Assembly (NCBI GenBank): GCA_019749855.1
Contig: JAIEPI010000123.1
Location: 1-13,001, forward strand
DNA: 13,001 bases
DNA from: Rickettsiales bacterium
Lineage (GTDB): Bacteria > Pseudomonadota > Alphaproteobacteria > Rickettsiales > UBA998
Reading direction: 5' to 3'
Translations under genes and position numbers: made by a program
Notes under the pieces: model-generated
Databases searched by the model: none
What the model was told of the DNA's origin: nothing
Seen by the model: the letters and a program-made list of their open reading frames with translations, nothing else
Part shown: positions 1 to 6,429 of the stretch, in pieces
Position numbering within the stretch: the stretch's first letter is position 1
Layout: each line of letters opens with the position of its first letter

Positions 1-471
1 GCGCAAAAGCTTTTCAGCCGCATTACCGACCTCATGAATCAAAGCTATAAATACAAACATTCGTCGCTCGATGGCGTGTCCTATGAGCGACGCGAGATTG
101 CCTCATCGTCGGATTTTACGTTGCCAAAATTTTTGTATCTGCTGGGACATGGCATCATCGATCCGCGTCGCCCTGAACAAAGCTTAGCTTTCGTTGAGCT
201 GGCCAATCGGCATGGCATTGATGCGGTGAAAACTGTCCGTATGCAAGCAGAGCGCGGCGTGCCCCTCAGTGATGCGATGCGCCCATACCATATTGATCTG
301 GGGCCCATTTCACCGGTGAATTCTGAGCAACACATTATTTCCATAAACGACACACTGCAAACGCCCAAAGATTCTACTACAACAGCCGCTTTGCCTGACA
401 CATTGGTGAGAGATGCCCGCATGGCAGGGCCTTTGCAATCGCCATCTCTTGCCGCTTCTTTGCCGCTCTAG
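1..471 (+). CDS. Unrecognised protein, 3' part of a gene cut by the window start
   Basis: The reading frame is open from the first base of the window to the TAG at 469-471. An ATG at 34 would give 145 residues, but there is no Shine-Dalgarno sequence before it and eleven further in-frame codons precede it without a stop, so the true start probably lies outside the window. I recognise no family. The first 95 residues after that ATG look folded, with a short hydrophobic stretch (LPKFLYLLGHG) and a run of mixed charged and aliphatic residues. The last 50 or so are rich in Ser, Thr, Pro and Ala and are probably disordered. There is no signal peptide or membrane span in the visible part. It lies 89 bases upstream of the preferred Hpt start on the same strand and could share its transcript. 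Coding status is likely because the frame is long and open, but function is unknown. Confidence 0.55.
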   Translation, partial: AQKLFSRITDLMNQSYKYKHSSLDGVSYERREIASSSDFTLPKFLYLLGHGIIDPRRPEQSLAFVELANRHGIDAVKTVRMQAERGVPLSDAMRPYHIDLGPISPVNSEQHIISINDTLQTPKDSTTTAALPDTLVRDARMAGPLQSPSLAASLPL

Positions 472-560
472 CGGGCGAATTTACCTTTGTATGTTTATAG
501 ATTTTTAAATTTTCTGTGCCATACACTGACACCAGTGAACGCCTAATGTGTTGTGTGATA

Positions 561-929
561 ATGAGTAACGAAGCGCTTGGTCATGATATTGCCGTATGTG
601 ACCCTGAGACATGGAGTCTGCTGCAGCAAACTATGAGTGATGTACTACCACAGCTGGTGGCTTTTTATTGCGAAGACAGCCCTCGCCTTTTAGCGGCGAT
701 GAGCACAGCGCATAGTGATCAGACGCCTGATGTCGTGTTGCGGCACGCGCATACATTGAAGTCCTCCAGTCAGCAGTTAGGCTTCTTGCGGGTGGCCCAC
801 ATCGCATCCTTGATAGAAACACTGGCAGGGCGTGATGAAAAAAATAGCGCGGAGACGATCACTCGCAGCATTGCAGAGTTAGAAATTGAGTTGGCCCGCG
901 TTCTGGCACTATTGAGCGAACATTCCTGA
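561..929 (+). CDS. Stand-alone histidine phosphotransfer (Hpt) domain protein
   Basis: A small protein of 122 residues made of little more than one Hpt domain. The phospho-acceptor motif is AHTLKSSSQQLG, with the histidine at residue 64 from this start; family members usually read AHxLKG(S/A). The region before it (LPQLVAFYCEDSPRLLAAM) and the C-terminal helix fit the four-helix bundle. Hpt proteins relay phosphate between the receiver domain of a hybrid kinase and a response regulator in the cytoplasm. No receiver or hybrid kinase gene is adjacent. The frame also allows a GTG at 516 and an ATG at 546. I chose the ATG at 561 because the residues before it (LMCCVI) are not Hpt-like, but no start has a convincing ribosome site. 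The domain call is firm; the partners are unknown. Confidence 0.8.
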   Translation: MSNEALGHDIAVCDPETWSLLQQTMSDVLPQLVAFYCEDSPRLLAAMSTAHSDQTPDVVLRHAHTLKSSSQQLGFLRVAHIASLIETLAGRDEKNSAETITRSIAELEIELARVLALLSEHS

Positions 930-938
930 GCAGGAATG
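921..938. repeat. Perfect 8-bp inverted repeat over the Hpt stop codon
   Basis: CATTCCTG-AG-CAGGAATG is a perfect palindrome with a two-base centre. The TGA stop of the Hpt gene (927-929) sits at its middle. It could fold into a hairpin at the mRNA 3' end, but no T-run follows on either strand, so it is not a standard intrinsic terminator. It could equally be a protein-binding site or chance. Confidence 0.45.
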
Positions 939-1002
939 AAAGCGTAACCATGAATGTTTAATGAGGCTAACCACCACGCATACGAGGGCAAAAGAGCAGC
1001 AT

Positions 1003-1728
1003 CTAGATGACGTCGAAGAAATCGACGCTGCCCGTATCTAAAGAGTAATAGGCGCCTACAACCTTAAGGGCACCGCTCCGTTGCGGCTTAAGCAATAGCT
1101 CGTCCGTGTCCTCTCGCAGCATGCGAACCGTTCGACGAACATTCTGGCGAATGGCATTTCTGACATTATCACCTTTCTGGTCGCGCGCCTCGAGAACAGC
1201 GGGAATGATTGGCTCAATCATATTGTCGATGGCACCTGGGAAACGCGCGTTTTTCTCAACCACTTCCATGGCGGCTTTGACCGCACCGCAGGCTTCATGG
1301 CCCATCACCACGATCAGCGGAACCTTGAGGACGGCCACCGCATATTCCAGTGAGCCCAACGCAACTGTATCGATGGTGTTGCCGGCATTGCGCACGATGA
1401 AGAGTTCGCCGAGGCCGCGCCCGAACAATAGCTCTGGTGGCACGCGGCTGTCGGAGCAGCTCACATAAGCACAAAAGGGTGATTGGCCCTTCGCCAGTTC
1501 CAATCGGCGCTTAGCGCTTATGTCGGGCATCTTTACCTCGCCACGCAAAAAGGCAGCGTTGCCATCCTGCAAAATTTTTAGTGCGTCATCGGGCGTCACC
1601 GGTTTTAGGGTTTGGGAAGAGGTGCCGGAAGCAGAAGCAAACGCTGAGTTCGCGCCGGTGAGCGGCAAGGCACTGGCCACGCCTGCGAGGAGCATACTCT
1701 GCAATATATGGCGGCGGGTGAGGTCCAT
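1003..1728 (-). CDS. Exported beta-class carbonic anhydrase with Tat signal
   Basis: This zinc enzyme (241 residues) interconverts CO2 and bicarbonate. The N-terminus carries a twin-arginine signal (MDLTRRHILQSMLLAGVASA) followed by an Ala-rich stretch, so a folded, zinc-loaded enzyme is probably exported to the periplasm. The beta-class core is complete. CSDSR supplies zinc ligand Cys91 and the Asp93/Arg95 pair, and GHEACGAV supplies His144 and Cys147. The start used is the ATG at 1726-1728. AAGGA lies six bases upstream of it, and this start places the RR motif five residues in. A TTG at 1743 and an ATG at 1734 are in the same frame but less good. The gene converges on the Hpt gene, and no terminator is visible between them. 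The SbtA-type bicarbonate permease lies 1.8 kb upstream on the same strand, suggesting a shared inorganic-carbon role, which is inference. Confidence 0.93.
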   Translation of the reverse strand: MDLTRRHILQSMLLAGVASALPLTGANSAFASASGTSSQTLKPVTPDDALKILQDGNAAFLRGEVKMPDISAKRRLELAKGQSPFCAYVSCSDSRVPPELLFGRGLGELFIVRNAGNTIDTVALGSLEYAVAVLKVPLIVVMGHEACGAVKAAMEVVEKNARFPGAIDNMIEPIIPAVLEARDQKGDNVRNAIRQNVRRTVRMLREDTDELLLKPQRSGALKVVGAYYSLDTGSVDFFDVI

Positions 1729-2004
1729 GGTCATTCCTTTCAAGATGATGAATCAATAGCCGTGTTTTTACTTTAGCCAAGACTGTCTGTCAGCTTATAG
1801 GGTTTGGCTCGGGGTTTGGCGTTACGCGCCGATATATCGGTGAGGGGCATGGCAGGGATATCTCCAGAATATACCCCCAGAGATACCTCCAAAACGATGG
1901 GATGTCATGCATTCTTATTGGACAACATGAGACCAGTTTCTCACATAAGCCCTTGTTTTTATTCTTAGGAATTAGATGTTGTTGGATGATATAAAAGTAA
2001 GGAA

Positions 2005-2079
2005 TGGTGCCGCTTGTCGGAATCGAACTGACGACCTACCGCTTACAAGGCGGTTGCTCTACCCCTGAGCTAAAGCGGC
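2005..2079 (-). tRNA. tRNA-Thr (anticodon TGT)
   Basis: The reverse strand folds into a full cloverleaf of 75 bases with an encoded CCA end (2005-2007). The acceptor stem GCCGCTT pairs with AAGCGGC. The D arm is GCTC/GAGC. The anticodon stem ACCGC/GCGGT encloses the loop CTTGTAA, giving anticodon TGT. The T arm is GTCAG-TTCGATT-CCGAC. Layout and bases match bacterial tRNA-Thr(UGU), which reads ACA and related threonine codons. The only oddity is an A.C mismatch at position 52-62 of the T stem. The gene appears to be transcribed alone from a promoter just upstream. No clear terminator follows. Confidence 0.96.
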
Positions 2080-2089
2080 ACTGAAAATC

Positions 2090-2118
2090 GTTGTAAGCGG
2101 AGGAATGCCATGCGTCAA
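2090..2118 (-). promoter_or_regulatory. Sigma70-type promoter of tRNA-Thr
   Basis: On the reverse strand TTGACG (2113-2118) and TACAAC (2090-2095) are separated by exactly 17 bases. The -10 ends ten bases before the mature tRNA 5' end, the usual distance for a short tRNA leader. The -35 matches 5 of 6 and the -10 matches 4 of 6 consensus bases. Confidence 0.6.
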
Positions 2119-2126
2119 GTGGCGGG

Positions 2127-3446
2127 CTAGCCTTCTTTGAGCCAGCTGCGATGATTCTCTGGTTTGCCAAAGTAATAGCCCTGCATGTATTCGACACCCA
2201 ATTCAATCAGCATTTTGGCGATTTCTCCGGTCTCCACGAACTCCGCGACGGCCTTTAAGCCAAACCCATTGGTGAAATCGAGCATGGTTTTTACAAACAG
2301 GCGGTTATCATTGTTATCCACCAGATCACGGACAAACACGCCATCAATTTTCACCATATCAACTGAAAGTGATTTTAACTGGCGGAACGAGGTATAACCC
2401 GAGCCAAAATCATCCAGTGCCACCTGCGCACCCATCGACTGAACTGCCGCGACGAAATACGCGGTCTTTTTCAGGTCGCGATGCACGGCAGTTTCAGTAA
2501 TTTCAACGATCAGCCGTTCTGCCACATCGGGGTGCGCGGTAATTTTTTGCTTCAACAGGTTAAGCCAATGGCGGTTGCTGGTGGTCAGATTCGAGACATT
2601 AAACGCCAGCACCAATTCTGGCGCACGTACCAGCTCGTCAATGACGCGGTCGAGCACAAGCTCGTCGATAACGTTGATGATTCCCATGCGCTCAGCGACG
2701 GGAATCAGCGTACCGGCTGAGGAAATTTTGCCGTCATGACTGACAATCCGTAATAACGCTTCATAATGTGCCACGCGTCCGGTTTTGCTCTCGATGATGG
2801 GCTGATACGCCATACGCAAACGTTGCTCACGAATCGCCTTGCTCAGATAGTTGGCCAGCCCCATTTCCTGACGGGAATTTGCCGATTCCTGCTGGTGATA
2901 CTCAGCCGTGGGGTGGATGATACCCTGTTGACTTCGCAGCGCGATAAAACCCTGATCCAAGGCCTCATTGGCATGCGTTAATCCATTGGTGAGATCAATG
3001 CAGACAATGGCCGAGAGCACATGCAACGCGCCATACTCTGACTGGTAGCCGAACTGCTGAATACATTCGTTGAGATGCGCCGTCATCTCATTTTGACGCG
3101 CACTTGGGGCATGGGTGAGAATAATCCCAAACTGATCTTTATGCAGACGGCAGATGACATCATCTGAGGTCAGCCTGCTCATCAGCAGTTCCATCATGGC
3201 ACGGCATACATCCTCAGAGACATTGGGGCCATAACCGGCCATAATCATGGGCAGGTTTTCCATGCCCACCAGAATCAACGCACTGGCGCGCGGCCCTTGT
3301 ATTGATTGGGTAATCGCTTCCTGCAGGCGTTGGGTGAAATCTTCGGGATAGCCATGCGGTCGATGCCCCAGAACGGTAACGCCTTTGACAGCAAGAGGGG
3401 ACGGCAAATCGGAATCAGGAAGGTATGGTTTTGACATTGCAGGCAT
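2127..3446 (-). CDS. c-di-GMP phosphodiesterase: degenerate GGDEF followed by EAL domain
   Basis: A 439-residue cytoplasmic protein with no signal peptide or membrane span. Residues about 30-175 resemble a GGDEF fold, but the signature is replaced by HKDQF (102-106), so it should not make c-di-GMP. Residues about 200-435 form an EAL domain that hydrolyses c-di-GMP to pGpG. The residues I associate with metal binding and catalysis are all present: E229-A-L, Asn283, Glu315, the DDFGSGY loop at 345-351, Lys366, Glu402 and Gln422. It is therefore probably an active phosphodiesterase, with the GGDEF remnant perhaps a regulatory module. The ATG at 3446 has no strong Shine-Dalgarno; a second ATG three codons on (3437) is equally possible. 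It lies 64 bases downstream of the SbtA gene on the same strand and may be cotranscribed with it. Confidence 0.93.
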   Translation of the reverse strand: MPAMSKPYLPDSDLPSPLAVKGVTVLGHRPHGYPEDFTQRLQEAITQSIQGPRASALILVGMENLPMIMAGYGPNVSEDVCRAMMELLMSRLTSDDVICRLHKDQFGIILTHAPSARQNEMTAHLNECIQQFGYQSEYGALHVLSAIVCIDLTNGLTHANEALDQGFIALRSQQGIIHPTAEYHQQESANSRQEMGLANYLSKAIREQRLRMAYQPIIESKTGRVAHYEALLRIVSHDGKISSAGTLIPVAERMGIINVIDELVLDRVIDELVRAPELVLAFNVSNLTTSNRHWLNLLKQKITAHPDVAERLIVEITETAVHRDLKKTAYFVAAVQSMGAQVALDDFGSGYTSFRQLKSLSVDMVKIDGVFVRDLVDNNDNRLFVKTMLDFTNGFGLKAVAEFVETGEIAKMLIELGVEYMQGYYFGKPENHRSWLKEG

Positions 3447-3510
3447 GGCTCTGGGGAATGGCTCAAATAGAATGTCAAATCAGTATCGCGCCAAGAAGTT
3501 AAGAAATTAC

Positions 3511-4518
3511 TTAAAAACCAAGCAATGCTAAGGAAAAAGGTTGGTGCTGTGTCAGGCTACGCGCCATACGCAGATAGAGCGGTATGCCAAAAATCAGGTT
3601 GAAAGGCAGAGTCAACCCCAATGCCGCCGTTAAATACAATGCTGGATTCGCTTGCGGAATGGTTAGGCGCACGGCGGCCGGTGCGGCAATGTAGGAGGCA
3701 GAGGCAGCCATAATCGCCAGCATTGTCACCCCACCCGTGCTCAAACCGGCGAGATAGCCGAGGTATGCTCCAATCACGGAAAAACACATCGGCACCAACG
3801 TTGAAAAAAGCACCAGAAAAAGTGCATTACGGCGCAAATCTTTGAAACGGGCAGCCGCTAACAATCCCATTTCCAGCATAAAGAATGTCAGAATGCCAAA
3901 AAAGAGATCCACAAAGAACGGCTTGATTTTGCCCTGATCGACTGGACTGGCAGCAAGACCGATGATAAGGCCGCCGAACAACAGCAGCAGCGTTTTGCCG
4001 GAGAGAATTTCGTGGATCAGGCCGCCCAGCGTCGTGCTACTCTCTTCACGACGTTGACCGAGACGCAGCACAATCAGCGAGATAAGAATGGCTGGCGCTT
4101 CAAGGATGGCCAGTAGGGCAGGCATAAACGCTTCAGGATGTTCCTGTGAGCGCTCAAGGAAGGCGAGGCCCGCCATGAAGGTGACGGCCGAGACGGAGCC
4201 ATAATGGGCGGCCATGGCGGCGGCATTTTCTCGGCTGAGCCTGCCCAGATAACGGGCAAATAAATAGGCCAGCAACGGCGTGAAAACGCCGAGTGTCAGG
4301 GTCGCGCACAGCGCCGGAACGAACTCATGCAGAGGCGCCACAGAGAGTGCGATACCGCCTTTAATCCCAATGGCCAGCAATAAAAATAATGAGACAGATT
4401 CATGCACCTGTGGTGGAACCCGCAGGTCGCTATGCAGAAAAAACGCCAGAATACCTAGAAAAAACGCCAGTACGGGCGGCGAGGTCAGGTTGGCTAATAG
4501 ATCGGCTGACACATCCAT
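3511..4518 (-). CDS. SbtA-family sodium-dependent bicarbonate permease
   Basis: A polytopic inner-membrane protein of 335 residues with about ten predicted membrane helices in two similar halves. Two SbtA signatures are clear: HYGSVSAVTF near residues 105-114 at the end of one cytoplasmic loop, and SASYIAAPAAVR near 273-284, followed by a conserved stretch rich in Leu, Pro and Asn. Characterised cyanobacterial members import bicarbonate with sodium; bacterial homologues outside cyanobacteria are common but little studied, so the substrate here is inferred. The start is the ATG at 4516-4518, preceded by TGGA. An in-frame TTG at 4554 would add twelve Cys-rich residues unlike the family. No SbtB (PII-like) partner gene is nearby. 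It lies 91 bases downstream of ubiA on the same strand and upstream of the EAL gene and the carbonic anhydrase. Confidence 0.85.
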   Translation of the reverse strand: MDVSADLLANLTSPPVLAFFLGILAFFLHSDLRVPPQVHESVSLFLLLAIGIKGGIALSVAPLHEFVPALCATLTLGVFTPLLAYLFARYLGRLSRENAAAMAAHYGSVSAVTFMAGLAFLERSQEHPEAFMPALLAILEAPAILISLIVLRLGQRREESSTTLGGLIHEILSGKTLLLLFGGLIIGLAASPVDQGKIKPFFVDLFFGILTFFMLEMGLLAAARFKDLRRNALFLVLFSTLVPMCFSVIGAYLGYLAGLSTGGVTMLAIMAASASYIAAPAAVRLTIPQANPALYLTAALGLTLPFNLIFGIPLYLRMARSLTQHQPFSLALLGF

Positions 4519-4528
4519 GCAAATTCCA

Positions 4529-4549
4529 TTGGCGCAAAAAGCGCACCAA
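4529..4549 (-). repeat. Small hairpin in the leader just upstream of sbtA-type gene
   Basis: On the reverse strand TTGGTGCGC and GCGCCAA flank a five-base T loop. GCGC pairs with GCGC and TTG with CAA, with a two-base bulge on one side. It ends about ten bases before the permease start codon and just before its ribosome site. No T-run follows, so it is not an intrinsic terminator for ubiA. It could tune initiation or be incidental. Confidence 0.35.
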
Positions 4550-4609
4550 GGCAAGATAAAATCAAAAACTTTTGCAGCCTCATTGTCGCAAGTGACTCAT
4601 ATATAATCA

Positions 4610-5458
4610 TTACGCAGCCAGAGTGGCGATGAAGATCAGCAGACCCGTCCATATGTTAGCATGAAACATGCGGCAACAATCCTCCGCATTGTTGAAACGC
4701 ACCCGCACCACTTGCCAACCCAGATGCAGGGCCACAGGAATCAGATAGGCAAAGAACGTGAGTGAAGCGCCACTTTCATAGCCACTGGCGGCTAAAAAAC
4801 ACACGCAAGAGCTATAGCAGATCCCCACGGCGACACGTATCCATTTTCCAAACAGACGTGCCGTCGATTTAACCCCGATACGCGCATCATCTTCGATATC
4901 CTGATGGGCGTACAACGTGTCATAGCCGAGCGTCCACAAGATGCTGGCAGCGTAGAGATACCACGCCGCGATTGGTACATCGTCGGTGACGGCCAGCCAG
5001 CCAAACAAGGCACCGGCATTAAAGGTAAGACCCAGAAACATTTGCGGCCACCAGGTGATGCGCTTCATCCATGGATAGAGTGTGACTGGAATCAGCCACA
5101 GCGCCGCTAAGGCAACAATGGATGGCCCGAGCGTGAGGGCAATCAGTGCCGAGATGCTGAGCAGTAGCATTAGCCAGCTAAGCGCTGCGCGAACACTGAT
5201 TGCGCCGCTGGCCAGAGGGCGCACACGCGTGCGCGCCACCTGTGCATCAATGCTGCGATCAGTCAAATCATTGATAATGCAGCCCGCTGCGCGCATGGTG
5301 ATGGATCCCGCAAAAAAGATCAGCAGCAGTTTTGGCTCCATCTCTCCCTGCGAGGCCAGAGTGAGACTCCAGGCGCAGGGCCAGAACAGCAGCCAGATGC
5401 CGGTGGGCGCATGCAGGCGCATTAAATGTGCGGCATGATGCCATCTTGAGGGTTGCAT
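4610..5458 (-). CDS. ubiA: 4-hydroxybenzoate polyprenyltransferase UbiA
   Basis: An integral membrane prenyltransferase of 282 residues that attaches the polyprenyl tail to 4-hydroxybenzoate, the first committed ring step in ubiquinone synthesis. Both Asp-rich motifs that bind Mg-prenyl diphosphate are present: NDLTDRSID (63-71), followed by the typical RPLASG, and DTLYAHQDIEDD (180-191), followed by GVKSTA. The rest is a series of hydrophobic helices, and the length is normal for UbiA. The start ATG at 5456-5458 gives the family's usual short N-terminus (HLMRLHAPTGIWLLFWPC). The gene is divergent from rsmE, with only 31 bases between start codons, so the promoters must overlap the two coding ends. 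This ubiA / rsmE-gshA arrangement is common in alphaproteobacteria. Confidence 0.95.
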   Translation of the reverse strand: MQPSRWHHAAHLMRLHAPTGIWLLFWPCAWSLTLASQGEMEPKLLLIFFAGSITMRAAGCIINDLTDRSIDAQVARTRVRPLASGAISVRAALSWLMLLLSISALIALTLGPSIVALAALWLIPVTLYPWMKRITWWPQMFLGLTFNAGALFGWLAVTDDVPIAAWYLYAASILWTLGYDTLYAHQDIEDDARIGVKSTARLFGKWIRVAVGICYSSCVCFLAASGYESGASLTFFAYLIPVALHLGWQVVRVRFNNAEDCCRMFHANIWTGLLIFIATLAA

Positions 5459-5489
5459 GTCATCGCTACCTGAGTAAAGCTAGTGACAG

Positions 5490-6233
5490 ATGAGCAGTAA
5501 CCCCGCCTGTAAGGCAAGACTTTTTGTGGACGCCGCCTTTGCGGAGGGCGCGATGCTCACCCTTGAGGAAAAATCGTCGCATTATCTGGCGTCAGTGCTG
5601 CGTATGCGCGAGGGGGAGCGCGTCTGCCTTTTTAATGGCAGGCAGGGAGAATGGGGGGCAATCGTTCGTGCGGTCGCAAAACGTCATGTCACCCTACAGT
5701 TGGAGCAGCAACACGCGACACTGCCGCCCGTGCCGGATCACTGGTTGCTGTTTGCGCCGATCAAAAATGGGCGCATCGATTGGGTAGCAGAAAAAGCCAC
5801 CGAGCTGGGCGTGCGTGCACTGGGTGCGGTGCGAACGGCGCGTACCATTGTCAGTCGAGTCAATGAGGAGCGTCTGCGTGCGCATGCCATCGAAGCAGCA
5901 GAGCAAACGGGTCGCCATGATGTGCCGGATCTATTACCCTATCGCGCATTAGACGCCTGGCTGGATGACTGGCCAGCGGACCGCCATTTAATTTTTTGTG
6001 ATGAAACGGGGCAGGGTCAGTCACCGCAACATGTTCTGCCTCCCCTTCGCGGTGAAGCGGCTGCCTTGTTGATTGGCCCAGAGGGAGGATTTAGCGAGGC
6101 TGAACGCACCCGCCTTCGCGCACAGCCTTTCACCACCAGCATCACGTTGGGGCCACGCATCCTGCGTGCGGATACGGCCGCAATTACAGCGCTGAGCTGT
6201 GTGCAGCTATTTATGGGTGATTGGCAGAACTAA
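5490..6233 (+). CDS. rsmE: 16S rRNA (uracil-1498-N3)-methyltransferase RsmE
   Basis: A SPOUT-class methyltransferase of 247 residues that methylates N3 of U1498 in 16S rRNA, using S-adenosylmethionine. The N-terminal PUA-like part (about 1-75) includes HYLASVLRMREGE and LFNGRQGEW. The C-terminal knotted domain carries the two SAM-binding signatures, LLIGPEGGFSEAE (193-205) and LGPRILRADTA (220-230). Length and ends are normal. The start ATG at 5490 has only a weak upstream GTAAAG. It is divergent from ubiA and is followed after 192 bases by gshA on the same strand, the usual alphaproteobacterial order. No terminator is visible after its stop, so readthrough into the gshA leader is possible. 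Confidence 0.96.
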   Translation: MSSNPACKARLFVDAAFAEGAMLTLEEKSSHYLASVLRMREGERVCLFNGRQGEWGAIVRAVAKRHVTLQLEQQHATLPPVPDHWLLFAPIKNGRIDWVAEKATELGVRALGAVRTARTIVSRVNEERLRAHAIEAAEQTGRHDVPDLLPYRALDAWLDDWPADRHLIFCDETGQGQSPQHVLPPLRGEAAALLIGPEGGFSEAERTRLRAQPFTTSITLGPRILRADTAAITALSCVQLFMGDWQN

Positions 6234-6315
6234 TTTCGCCTTTCTCGCTGATTGCCTGTCTTGCCGATGTGTGTGTCAGAATCCTCTGCGCGATAGGCTG
6301 TGCGTATTAAAAATA

Positions 6316-6381
6316 GGACCTGTAGCCAATAAATACCGAGACATGCTTGACCGAGGCCTGCATGTTTCTACCTTAAGGTCC
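6316..6381 (+). promoter_or_regulatory. Nested stem-loop leader upstream of gshA
   Basis: Three helices nest in order. GGACCT (6316-6321) pairs with AGGTCC (6376-6381), TAG (6323-6325) with CTA (6368-6370), and ACATGC (6341-6346) with GCATGT (6360-6365). The closing helix buries the AAGG that would be the ribosome site of the 14-codon ORF starting at 6385. This looks like a folded 5' leader that could gate translation. I match it to no known riboswitch class, and the stems are short enough that chance is possible. Confidence 0.35.
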
Positions 6382-6384
6382 ATC

Positions 6385-6429
6385 ATGAAAAAACATCGCC
6401 ATGTTCAGTGGGGAAGGCAGATCGCATGA
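6385..6429 (+). CDS. Possible 14-codon leader peptide coupled to gshA
   Basis: An ATG at 6385 is preceded by AAGG at a six-base spacing and encodes MKKHRHVQWGRQIA before a TGA. The stop overlaps the gshA start as ATGA (6426-6429), a typical translational-coupling junction. The peptide is strongly basic, with two Lys, two Arg and two His, and contains no Cys. The gshA ribosome site (GGAAGG) lies inside this ORF, so ribosomes translating it would cross and open that region. This is a prediction from signals only. It could be a fortuitous short frame. Confidence 0.4.
   Translation: MKKHRHVQWGRQIA

Noticed and set aside
524..537. CACTG-acac-CAGTG hairpin before the Hpt start
   Set aside because: Five base pairs, no link to a ribosome site; consistent with chance.
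1744..1800. Carbonic anhydrase promoter TTGGCT-16-TATTGA on the reverse strand
   Set aside because: Weak -10 and shortened spacer; too poor to list as a feature, although a promoter must lie nearby.
1829..1840. Perfect 12-bp palindrome CCGATATATCGG in the gap upstream of the carbonic anhydrase gene
   Set aside because: Short, single copy in the window and not placed on a clear promoter. The rest of 1729-2004 shows no gene or convincing RNA.
1928..1943. TGAGA/TCTCA hairpin downstream of tRNA-Thr
   Set aside because: Only five base pairs with no adjacent T-run on the relevant strand, so I do not call it a terminator.
3499..3514. TTAA-N8-TTAA upstream of the EAL gene, resembling a CtrA site or a weak hairpin
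   Set aside because: The spacing is eight, not seven bases. The element is simply an AT-rich inverted repeat (TTAAG/CTTAA) too weak for a terminator.
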